A DNA stretch of 64,000 bases from Sphagnum magellanicum (taxonomy: Eukaryota > Streptophyta > Sphagnopsida > Sphagnales > Sphagnaceae). The notes under the pieces were generated by a model. The model had not been told where the DNA came from. It made no database searches and saw only the letters and a program-made list of their open reading frames with translations. The position numbers and the translations under genes were made by a program. The stretch is from NCBI GenBank assembly GCA_021904315.1, contig CM038915.1, forward strand, positions 7,936,001 through 8,000,000, written 5' to 3'. Below, piece by piece: positions 1 to 9,960 of this stretch; positions within the stretch are counted from its first letter, which is position 1, and every line of letters begins with the position of its first letter.

Positions 1-45
1 TGAAGCATGCAAGAGCAGCCAAAATCCATGCTTCCTTCCTAAAGG
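1..45 (+). pseudogene. EHD ATPase fragment, second short copy
   Basis: Bases 1-28 match 5085-5112 with a single mismatch. Both encode part of the conserved EH-domain-containing ATPase segment INEFVKRARAAKIH (here VKHARAAKIHA). The fragment is cut by the window edge, and the downstream bases stop resembling EHD after about ten codons. It is probably the tail of a gene-fragment cluster that continues to the left, or a second copy of the piece at 5.1 kb. Too short to be functional. Confidence 0.6.
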
Positions 46-467
46 TAGTATTTTGTCGTGGGATTGGGAATCGCAGCTCCAATGCGGTCGTTTGCGCAGG
101 TGGCTTCGGCCGAAGAGATTGTGGTGCCTTCGCGAGTGGTCCAAATTGATGGCCTGGTACGTGTTCCGTTCACATGCTCGCGATCGATTCAGGTTTGGAG
201 AATTCGCTCCTGTTTTTGTTCTTGGGGGGGGGGGGCTGTGAAACTGGGGTTTTGAGGGTTATACTATGGGCTGGTTTTCTCGTGGTCTACGCAAATGGCG
301 TGTTGTGATAGTGTTTTCTTTTTTTTGATAAGCCACTCCTTGGATGGATATTTGACTGCAGATATTAGGTTTCCGTGTGCAGTGCGGGTAGGCACGCGCG
401 TTGAGAGTCTGCAGAAGAGATTGCAGCAGCGACGGGGGTTTTGCGGTTGGGGGGAAAATAGCGTAAG
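46..467. other. Spacer upstream of the Rab8 fragment; nothing firm
   Basis: This stretch has mixed composition and a run of ten G residues near 226-235. Two overlapping short open frames lie at 53-255, but neither shows a recognisable domain. The last part, roughly 400-467, may be captured 5' untranslated leader of the Rab8 fragment, because it runs without interruption into that ATG. I see no promoter element I would defend. Confidence 0.35.
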
Positions 468-1750
468 ATGGCAGCACCAGGAGGAGGAGCAAGAGGTCGA
501 GCAAATTATGATGAACTCATCAAGTTGCTCTTGATTGGGGATAGTGGTGAGTTATGACATTCTTTCATGTATTTTTTCTTTCACGCACATCCTTTGCTTG
601 TGTTCAGTACATGGGATGGATCTGCAGATCTGTGCTAATTGTCTTCTACCCTTGTGAAGCATGTTACTGTCAACTGAATCGTCAGGGTCCTTTTCAGGCT
701 GGTTTATGCATTCTTCAGAGGCTGAAAGCATGGAGACTTATTTTGGCAGGTGTGGGAAAGAGTTGCCTGCTCCTTCGGTTTTCTGATGACACCTTCACGA
801 CCAGTTTCATCACTACCATAGGGCATGTGTATCTTATTTTCGTGGGCAGGTTCTGCATGTGGAATTGATGGCAGGCAGGGCTCAATGCAGTGCATTTGTG
901 GTGATTAACAAGGTTTCTTCATCTGAACTGTGATCACTGCATTTCAGGATTGACTTCAAAATCAGGACCATTGAGCTTGACAATAGGTGCATAAAGCTCC
1001 AGATATGGGATATAGCTAGACAAGGGCGTTTTCGCACAATCACAAACAGGTTGGGACTGCTTACTGTCTATGTTGTAGTCTGGATCTCCAAAACTACTGT
1101 AGAATGATTGATTGCTGTATTGCAGTCTTCATACCATTTCTCTTGCCTTTGTGGATGACTATGAAATCTGATGGAGCTAAGTCTGTGCATTGTCCAACAT
1201 TTTTGTTTTAAGGCAGTGATATTTCTTTGTGAAATCTCAATAGCTCCATCCCTGGATTCTTTGCAGCATACTATTGAGGTACAATGGGTATTCTATTGGT
1301 TTACGATGTTACAGACGAATCCTCTTTCAACAGTACACATTCTCTTGCCATCCAAACTGTGCCAAACGCTATGTGTCCTTTGTGCAGTCAAGTCCTGGTG
1401 TTGTGCCCTAAATCAAGAGCATGAATTGTTGCTAAGATTCATTTGGGCAGCAGAATTGTCTACAGTTGTTTTGTTATATAGGGAGAATTGCAATATTAGC
1501 AATATTTTGCTACATTTTAGTACCCTGAAGTGCTCATTGTAGATGTATCAAGGTTTTGCAACAATATTTCAGTACTGCTGGAATACTTCAGGTGGTGCAA
1601 GGTGCTGGGGCAGTTTGGTTTGCAGTGTTTCTTTGTCCAATTGCCCAATTATTATATTGTATCACAATGAGGCTGAGGGTTGAGCTGGATGGTTGCCTCT
1701 AGATATCAGAAATTGGATCAGAAACATTGAGCTACATGCTTCAGACAAGT
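468..1750 (+). pseudogene. Rab8/RABE small GTPase gene fragment with introns
   Basis: RABE/Rab8 GTPases direct post-Golgi secretory traffic. Pieces appear in the correct order, separated by introns. The ATG at 468 starts MAAPGGG and runs to YDELIKLLLIGDSG, ending at a gtgagt donor at 547. Exon 2 from 750 gives [16 protein letters not shown] (P-loop GxxxxGKS). Exon 3 is about 948-1049, [21 protein letters not shown] piece at about 1266-1330 gives GILLVYDVTDESSFN, and one near 1703 gives IRNWIRNIE. Damage is clear: the switch II motif WDTAGQE reads WDIARQG, so the invariant Gly is lost. The YYRG motif is interrupted by TGA. The NKxD and SAK guanine-binding motifs and the prenylated C terminus are missing. 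Introns are kept, so the copy was made at DNA level rather than from mRNA. Confidence 0.88.
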
Positions 1751-1929
1751 AGCCCTTTTAGTTTGCGCATCCAATGGCACAAAATCATTCAATATGGTGG
1801 TTATTTATAGGGTAGAAATGCCCATCATCGAATATGTACCTATCACTGAACACTTTTCAATATTTCCTTAGATTTTGGTGGAAAGGAGACCAGGAGCTTC
1901 CTCTTTCCTTCTCTTGGTTATAGATAACA

Positions 1930-2440
1930 ATTCCTGACAGAGACTTGGTTGCCTATGAACAGAGTTGTGGAGTGGAAGAAGAAGATGAGGTTGAGGCTGA
2001 TGGGGCCAACTATCAGCTAGAGATGATGCGCTGTCTTCAGGAAGTGAATGTTGACAACAATACTGTAGGCTGGTATGATTGTCTCTCTAGAGCAGGAATC
2101 AAGAATGTCTTCATTCATGCTATTACTGATAATGTTTCCTTTCTTTGGAGTTAATATTAGTTTTGTACAGCTTAGGATCTGTATGTATCAGGACATGCAA
2201 CTATAAACAGTACGTGTTTTTGCAAACAAGTATTGCTGCCATATAGGTAAGTTGCATTGAGACCACTTTAAAGGATCTTTCTGGGGACCTTCTGAATGAA
2301 TATCCTAGTGTGGTGATTGAGATTGCATCTGGCTTATTTTGTTTCCTGGATCAATGTCTATACAGCTATCAATCAACTTACATGGGCTCCTTTCAAACTG
2401 TGGAACTTATTGAGACTTTCTTGAATTATCAGGTGAGGTC
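1930..2440 (+). pseudogene. eIF3 subunit h (MPN-domain) gene fragment
   Basis: Two exon-like blocks match the eIF3h subunit of the translation initiation factor. 1945-2085 encodes a Glu/Asp-rich stretch followed by GANYQLEMMRCLQEVNVDNN and TVGWY. 2365-2432 encodes YQSTYMGSFQTVELIETFLN and is followed by a cag|gtgagg donor. These are consecutive parts of the MPN domain. The N-terminal and C-terminal parts of the subunit are absent, and I found no continuous reading path to a start codon. The fragment sits between the Rab8 and CK2 pieces on the same strand and keeps an intron, like its neighbours. Not functional as it stands. Confidence 0.82.
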
Positions 2441-2649
2441 TGCTGTTGTGAACCAAGGGTACCTCTCTCCTGAATTGTCAAGTTTTTATGTTATTCTTCT
2501 GATGGTCTGTTAGATGTACGAGCTAGTCTGGTATTATCACTGGGGACTGATGCCATGTAGGCTTCAGGTAGTTGCTTGGAATTCTTAACTGTGACATTAT
2601 TAAGGGGTATGTCACTTAGTTACAGTCAATATTGTGGCCATATCAAGCT

Positions 2650-4370
2650 TTTAACAGCAGGCAGAGCAGCGGAAACCTGTACAAAATTTCCATCGACGAC
2701 GACCGAACTTCTCATCGGCTTACCACCGCAAGTCCCCATTAGGGAACTGGTCACCACCACCATCAGTTCTTCTTCTTCGTTGTTCTTGCACCACCACCAA
2801 ACATCATCGTATCAGGAACCTTCCCCTTCCGCCAATCTGGTTCAGAAAGTAGGAAAGTCGATACGGCGGCTGGGTGTTATGTCCAAGGCCCGTGTGTACT
2901 CAGATGTGAATGTGCAACGTCCCAAAGACTACTGGGACTATGAATCCCTAACTGTGCAATGGGGGTAAGCTTTTCTCTCTTTGTTCTCTTCTTCTTATTC
3001 TTTTGTCAATGTAGTTTTTTCTCCTCCAAGGTAGCATTGGGGTTGCAGCCATTAGGATTTGCAACCATTAGGGTTGCAATCTGTTTTCACTCTTGCATGT
3101 TAGGTTAAGAGTATTTGCTAATAGTTGCTTCACACAACCCGTGAAAATGCAAATTGAAGGGTAGTAGATGCAAATGGGATACGAAATGGGTGCATTTCTG
3201 TGTGGACTTGCTGATGACTTTTTTTTCTGCCAAACCCAGGGACCAAGATGATTATGAGGTCGTGCGCAAGGTTGGACGTGGAAAGTACAGTGAGGTGTTT
3301 GAAGGTGTGAATTGTGTCAACAATGAGCGCTGCATTACCAAGATTCTAAAGCCTGTGAAGAAGAAGAAGGTGCTCTTCCATGTTGCTGTTTACTCATCTC
3401 TATCTCTTGTGCTGATTGGTTGTCTTGGGCAATTCAAGAGGATTCTTGCTGTTTGCTCTATGAATTGTTCCTCTGTATGTGTGCACCCAGAGACATGGTG
3501 TCTCTGTGACTCTCATCATTTCTTTCATGATGTCAGAGAATTGATTTTCTGGTCTATGCAAACATGGTTGCCTCACATTGTCTTCAAGCAAAAGTAGATG
3601 CCTCCATTCTGCTCTTTGCTGGAGTATGCTATATTTGAGGCAGGCACAAGCAGTGCAATTCCCACCAGAGTGGAGTTGATCATTCTTCTGACTTTTTGAA
3701 ATACTTTGTACATGGAACATAATTTTGTAAGAAGATTGAGACAGGTTCTTCAAAGGAGTGCCTGCCGTACTATTCTGCATCATGAAGATTTGATGTGCTT
3801 TTTGCTTGTGTGCCTGGATGACATCTGTCCAGATCAAAGGAGAGATTAAGATTCTGCAAAATTTGTGTGGAGGTCCAAATATCGTGAAGCTCTTAGACAT
3901 TGTTCGTGATCAGCAGTCAAAGACACCCAACCTTGTGTTTGAGTATGTGAACAACACTGACTTCAAAGTGTTGTATCCAACTCTGACAGATTATGACATA
4001 CGGTACTACATTTATGAGCTACTCAAGGTGGGTTCACTTTGACAATGACAGCTCACTTGGGCTTATTGTTCCAAACATGAAATGTAGGAAGCCTGGGTTA
4101 ATCTCCTTTTGAAAATGTCAATCATCCAGTGCTCCTTTAGTTTAGGTGATATTGTTATGTAGACTCCACAAGGTTGTTAGACTGCTCCCCTTTGACAGCA
4201 TTCCATTTACATGTTTGCAGGCACTGGACTATTGCCACTCACAAGGGATAATGCACAGAGATCTAAAACCTCATAATGTGATGATTGATCATGAGCAGCA
4301 GAAGCTTCGACTCATTGATTGGGGCCTTGTAGAGTTCTACCACCCGAGCAAGGAGTATCATAGGAGAAGT
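2650..4370 (+). pseudogene. Casein kinase 2 alpha (chloroplast-type) gene, 3'-truncated
   Basis: Four exon blocks give the N-terminal half of a CK2 catalytic subunit. About 2650-2968 carries a Ser-rich leader, then [20 protein letters not shown]; the leader resembles the transit-peptide extension of plastid CK2 alpha. 3239-3370 carries the Gly loop [12 protein letters not shown] and [10 protein letters not shown]. 3835-4026 carries REIKILQ-like sequence and [20 protein letters not shown]. 4222-4370 carries the catalytic HRDLKPHNV and the DWG motif. The sequence then diverges straight after FYHPSKEY, so the activation segment and whole C-lobe are gone. The visible catalytic motifs (Lys, HRD, DWG) are intact, so decay is recent or the truncation itself is the main lesion. 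Splice junctions look usable. A chimeric transcript with the following EHD piece is conceivable, but a kinase would not fold. Confidence 0.88.
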
Positions 4371-4439
4371 TTTAACCTTGTTCTGGCTTTCTTAATTGTG
4401 AGTATGGAGATTTCTTGATACTCATGAGAGTTGCATTAT

Positions 4440-5117
4440 GGGTCATTTGAAGAAGGAAATGCCACAAACTGGATATCAGTGATGAGTTCAAGAGGGTCAT
4501 CATGTCCCTGCATGGTCAAGATGACAAGATCCGTGTTGTCTTGAACAAAGCTGACCAAGTTAGCACCCAACATGTAAACTGCACAGCCTCATCAGTTGGT
4601 TCAGCATACAAACATTATGCTATATGGTAGGGTTCAGTAGTATGATGTTTGGTGTTATGTGCCTGTGCAGCTAATGAGGGTCTATGGGGCACTTATGTGG
4701 TCACTTGGCAAGGTTCTCAAGACACTTGAAGTGATGATGCGAGTCTACATTGGGTACTGTGGTCCACCATCTTGACTCATCTTTGGCATTTTCAGGGTTT
4801 CTTTTAGCAGTGTTGTTTCAAGTCAAGCATTGACAATTCGTTGTGTGCAGGTCATTCAATGATAAGCCAATTAATGAAAACCAAGTTGGGCCAATTGGGA
4901 AGGTCCTATTTGAGCAGGAGCAGAATGACCTTCTGGATGATCTGAAGGATATTCCAAGAAAGGCTTGTGATCGGAAAGTAAGAGCTCCCCAAGGAATGGT
5001 TATTTTTACTGCCTAATCTGATTTAAACCTGATTTGGCTGATTTTTTTTTGCGGTTGTGTTGAGTGAGCAGATCAATGAGTTTGTGAAGCGTGCAAGAGC
5101 AGCCAAAATCCACCTTG
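4440..5117 (+). pseudogene. EHD (EH-domain dynamin-like ATPase) gene fragment
   Basis: Plant EHD proteins act in endocytic recycling. Four blocks follow the protein order. About 4466-4566 gives HKLDISDEFKRVIMSLHGQD, then KIRVVLNKADQV (G4 motif NKAD). 4671-4756 gives LMRVYGALMWSLGKVL. 4851-4979 gives SFNDKPINENQVGPIGKVLF and DLKDIPRKACDRK. 5072-5112 gives INEFVKRARAAKIH. The P-loop half and the C-terminal EF-hand/EH region are absent. Immediately before the first block, 4442-4463 reads HLKKEMP. That motif belongs after the last block in intact EHDs, hinting at rearrangement. All introns are on the same strand and short. Confidence 0.85.
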
Positions 5118-5948
5118 TGAGAGTTCTCCTAAACCAAGTCCTTGTAATTTTGTAGAAGATATTTGCCTAGTAGTGTAGATTGATATTGTGTTCAGCATGC
5201 TGATTATTATTAAGAAAATTGATTGCCTAACTCTACACAACCCTATTAAGAACCTGCAAGTACAAAATTGAAAAAACCTTATTCACTAATTATAATCATG
5301 GTGGTGCTCAATTGTTTGTTTAAATTGCTTTTTAATTTTTACAAATGCATTCAATACACTTGATTGGTAATTTCATGTTTTTAATCTAGTTAGTTACAAG
5401 CATGTTATGGCATTGATTTTTTTCGATTGAACGCTTGCAGCTCATGGTGGTTGGTGGTCTCCAAGCATCAAATGAGGGCATGATTGTGAGACTATATAGA
5501 TCCCCAACATTAGTTTACCATTAGGGTTGAACAAAATTTGACATAGAAGACCCATTGGCACATTAAAACCCACTTTGGAATAAGCCACTTGGATGTTGAA
5601 ACAAGATAATTGTATGGAATTTGGCTTGGTGGAGAGTATAATTTCAGTTTCTATTAACTTTCCTCTTATCCACCTATCTTCCTTCAATTTTTTTGTTTCA
5701 CCAAATTTGCCTCACTCAAATTGTCCATTGTCATAAATTTATTGATGGGGTGTGTCTAGGCAGTCTAGGGCAACAAAATGTCATCCAAGGGTAGTGGTGA
5801 CTCTTCATTTGTATAAATTGCAAGCACACTGAAAGTTCAAACAAGGATCATCAAACCTTACAAGTTTCTATGCATGTTTCTATACTTGTCATCTTGATTT
5901 CTTAGATGGACACATGGAAATTACAAGATGAAAATACTATGGAGTTAA
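5118..5948. other. AT-rich intergenic spacer
   Basis: No exon-like block follows the EHD fragment. The sequence is AT-rich with stop codons in every frame. I looked for Helitron (hairpin plus CTRR) or TIR ends that could close the gene-fragment cluster and saw none I could defend. CTAGT occurs at about 5169, but without a convincing hairpin before it. Confidence 0.5.
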
Positions 5949-5949
5949 T

Positions 5950-6095
5950 TACCCATATTTAATGGTTAATAGATGGAAAAATCTCCTTAAATTAACCAAC
6001 CATAATTTGTGAAAAAATTCTCCTAAATTAACTAAACACAATATGAAAAAACAATTTAAATTAACTAACCACACTTGGTGAAAAAACCCTCTTAA
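5950..6095. repeat. Short tandem repeat, units about 33-36 bp
   Basis: Units beginning AAATTAAC recur at about 5989, 6025 and 6058, with a more diverged copy just before. Each continues with an AACCA/AACAC segment, then a GTGAAAAAA-like run and a pyrimidine tail. The spurious minus-strand frame across it therefore shows repeated LVNL peptides. No function inferred. Confidence 0.7.
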
Positions 6096-9000
6096 ATGAC
6101 TAGTGTTGTAGGTTGATTTAACTAATAGGTGTAATTTCCACCTAAATTTGGGCATCACTTATTGTCATCTTGTTTCACTAGCTTAATTGACTTGTCCTAG
6201 CAATTGGTCCCCGTTCACTACGGGGTTAACATGTTTTACCATGATTTCATATAGTGAATCTGTCCTAGTTCACTCAAAATCCTAGTGAAATACAAGGTGA
6301 ACTTGGCCACATCTCCTAGTAGTGTTTGAAGATGAGGTAGATTTGAAAATTCCATTCAAATAGGAATGTGCCACATGTCAAGATCCTCACTCTTAACATT
6401 TAATGATTGGGATATATCTAAGGTTGAATATTCAAATGCCATGATGCTCATAATGAGCCATGTGGCACGTGTCGATTAACCAAACACAAAAGATATGCCA
6501 TGTGTAAGGATTTGAAACACTATATTTTAATGGTCAAGGAGTTTTCAAAGGGTTTTTTAAAAACATTATTATGATTTACTCATAACATGCCACGTGGCAT
6601 CATGCCATTATTCAATCACAAAACTAAACCAACAATCTTGGGCCACACAATCTGGGAAAATCAAATCCTTTAATCAAATGCCACATTTGTAAATTAGAAA
6701 CATAGGAATTGGACGGTCCAAATATATTCTTGGTTTGTACATCAATTAATTTCCCAAATATTAAAAACCATGCCATGTGGCAATAACCCATTAGTTAATC
6801 AGAAAAAACATGGCCACTCCCTACCCATAGGATCGGGAAAAGCCTAATCTTACATTGTCCTGCCACATGTGATAATCCCAACATGTTGAATCCAACGACC
6901 TAAATAAATCTGGAAGGATTTAAAGAAACATAATTTCAATATTTCAATAATTAACATGTGTCTCCACGTGGTTAGAGATTGGATCCACCAAATTAGCTAC
7001 AACCTACAATCACAAAATGATGCCCCATATGCACTATGTATATATTGGTCCCATCAGATGAAACCATATATATTAAATTTAGTTTTCATCCACCATCTGA
7101 TGACATCATCTTGAATTAATGTCTCATGTGACTATTGGATATTTAATTACAAAATGTTTTCTACGACTAAAATAATCATAGACACTAGTTGCAAATTAGA
7201 TTTTTTCTTTTTGTGTCGTCAATTAGATAGATATTACATACATTGTAGTCAAATTTATCAAATTTGACATGTTTGGTACAGGGCCTATGAGTTTGTTATT
7301 ACTCAAATCCCTATGCATTCAAAGTGTTAACACACATGAGTCAAAAGAGAAACTAGTTATCTTAACATCCAACAACTTATTTCCATGTCTTCACCCAAAA
7401 TCATTTATACATGGTTGGCTTTAGAATGATGTATTCATCAAGCAAATTCTAAACAATTTTGTCTACAAGTGGGACCTACACAAATTCTTGTCTAAATGAA
7501 TCAACTTTCCAAACCACAACAGCCCCCTCATAAAACCCCTTGAATATTTTTCCATCAACAAATGGGTAAGATTGATTTACAAGACTTCCAAACTCTTTGT
7601 CCCATCAAAGGATGGAATTTGTCCACTTATGCCACAAATTTTCAAGCTCATGCACATAGCCAATAGTTGAAGTAGCTAAAAACAATGAAAGATGATTAGC
7701 TCTCATCTTGGAAAGATGAAATCTCACCAATTAACACCCACGATCCTACATTAACAAGCCCATGAAGGTACTACCATTAGATTACAAGTAGAAGTACAGT
7801 GGGAAATCTAATGTTTGTCAAACATCTATTTCCACACATGGAGACCTAATGCTTGAAGTCTCTAGGATGATTTAAATAAGTTTTTAAGCAATTGTTCAAA
7901 AGCTAATGACAAGGGAAGGAGTTGGCCCTGTCCCACATATTAAAAAGAGTTGCATACTTTCAAAGTTTCCCATAATGTTAAGTAAGCCAGAACCCAACTT
8001 CTATGTTTCTGACTCAAAGGAGGTCAAAATACTTACAACTTAAGGAGTGTGGGAATCATACCCAACGATGGGGGAATCGTCACGTTATTAGCAAATCGGT
8101 TATTGTCAAGTTGGTGATATAATTACATACAAATGTTCATCAATTCTCCTTACTAGGTTAGTAATCAATCATGGACCTCTTCAACTTATGTTTGTAGAGA
8201 ATGTAAGGAACATGATCATATGTGAAGAGATCTAATAACAAGAGACAAAAAAATACAATGCAAAAAACCAAAACAAAAGCCATAGGATTGAAGAACAAGT
8301 AACACAAACGCAACACCGAAAGGACTAAACCCTTCCATTTATACAACTTTGAGACCCAATTATTAGAAAAGATCCAACCAAACTAGAATCAAGATGACAA
8401 ATATACCTTGAAAATAGAGACCAAACTAGATGCATGACAAATTGATAAGAATAACCAACCTAAAAATGTTGAAAATAAGTATGGAGCTAACATTTACATA
8501 ATTAAAGACTAGGGGCATTTGCAAATTCAAAAGGTAGTTCACCAATTAATTGATTATTGTCTAGTAATCTATACAACACAATTTGAAAGAATGGGATTTA
8601 TTATTATTAACAAGCAAGGGTCCAAGGGTTTAGAGTTTAAAGTTATTCAAAAGAATTATTATATTTCAAAACAAGCTTTTGGGTAGCTACAATTGGACTT
8701 GAAGAAACAATAGTCACACATGACCTCCACATCTCCCTTCAGCAACATCCAAAAAATTGCACACCCACAATAGAGATCAACATTTAGTTACATATTTTAG
8801 ACTTGTTATAACTTCCATAAACTTGTTGCAAAAACCCAAAGCAAAAACCAAAGAGAGAAAGAAAGAGTTCTCTTCAATTTGGATCAAGGAAAGATATACC
8901 CATGAGCTATGAAGTGTGGTAAGCAATTGACGCAATTGATCTTAAAAAACTTATAAGAGTTTGAGGGTAAGAGTATTTATAAGAGGTGCGTTGGTGGGTG

Positions 9001-9481
9001 TTGGGTTTAAGGTTTTAGGATTTTTTCTTGATTACCAATTACGAATTGAAAGGCGAATCTTCAAACTATGTGGATCTCTAGTTTGGGTTTCCATCTAGTT
9101 CCAAATTGTTGAACCCAATTTTGTGTAAGGTATATGGTTCTAGATCCTTACCCGATGGTTTTAATTTGCCCAAACAGATCTCCAACCAACATTGGTTTAA
9201 ACCAATGTTGGGCGGTTTTCACTGGGTGACCTAGTTCTTAGTACAATTTTCACATTGAAATCCAACTATTTTCATTTTGGGTGAAAATTGGTTTTAAGGT
9301 TTTCACCCATGTGAGAACCGCTGGGGAAAATCGGAACCAAAATGTTTTTTAAAAGAAAAGAGAAAACCTGGTTTTCAAGGTCTAAGAAGGAAAATGGGTT
9401 AGGTTTATGGTTTAGGACGGTGCCTCTGCTAAGGGAGACGACAAAAGTATAAAACTCAGAGGCTTTTTGGCCTCATTCATT

Positions 9482-9483
<2 letters not shown>
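6096..9483. other. AT-rich intergenic DNA with CACGTG-type palindromes
   Basis: No gene is visible in this 3.4 kb. Between about 6370 and 6970 there is an unusual density of CCACATG, CCATGTGG and CCACGTGG motifs (near 6371, 6459, 6497, 6588, 6772, 6862 and 6967). One is a perfect 14-base palindrome ATGCCACGTGGCAT at about 6587-6600. Stop codons interrupt every frame. The remainder to 9483 looks like eroded transposon or spacer DNA that I cannot assign. Confidence 0.5.

Positions 9484-9516
<33 letters not shown>
9484..9516. repeat. (GT)n microsatellite
   Basis: An uninterrupted run of about 16 GT dinucleotides, likely polymorphic in length. It opens a longer stretch rich in TTGTTG. Confidence 0.97.
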
Positions 9517-9517
<1 letters not shown>

Positions 9518-9519
9518 GC

Positions 9520-9960
9520 ATTTGCTTTGTTTCTTATTTTTTGGTTTTGTGTTTTGTGTTTGTTCCTTGCCTTGCATTGTTTCTCACCTTGTGTTGTTGT
9601 TGTTTGCTCCTTGCTTTGCATTGTTATTAGCCTTGCATTGTTGATGATCGTTCCCTACATTGTTACTTCTCATTGTTTGCCTCGGGTTATTGTTGCTTGT
9701 TCATCGTCTTGCATTGTTGTTGCTCCACACGAGGTACTCACCTTGCCTTCCCTTGTGTTGTTGTTGTTGCTCGTTCCTCACCTTGTGTTGTTGGTGTTCC
9801 ACACCATGTACTCACTTCACCTTCTCTTGTGTTGTTATTGTTTGTTCCTCGCTTTGCGTTGTTGTTGTTCGCTCCTTGCATTGTGTTGATGTTGCTTGCT
9901 TGTTGAAGTGTTGTACTTCCCCCCCTTCTCCTACCAATGTGCACATTGTTGAGCTTGGAG
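9520..9960. repeat. Low-complexity TTG/TTGTTGTTG-rich tract
   Basis: Over 440 bases, the plus strand is composed mainly of CTTGTGTTGTTGTTG-like and CCTTGCATTG-like words. This strand bias produces several long but meaningless open frames rich in Leu, Cys and Val on the plus strand and Asn/Thr on the minus strand. It is a degenerate minisatellite with units of roughly 36-48 bases. No coding claim is made. Confidence 0.75.

Noticed and set aside
53..255. Short plus-strand frames at the window start as a gene
   Set aside because: Two overlapping frames of similar length, no recognisable domain and a homopolymer G tract; no support for coding.
468..5117. Functional Rab8, eIF3h, CK2 or EHD genes
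   Set aside because: Each lacks essential parts of the protein, and Rab8 also has a stop codon and a mutated switch II Gly.
5118..5200. CTAGT near 5169 as the 3' end of a Helitron carrying the gene mosaic
   Set aside because: No adequate hairpin within the preceding 10-20 bases, and no matching 5' end is visible.
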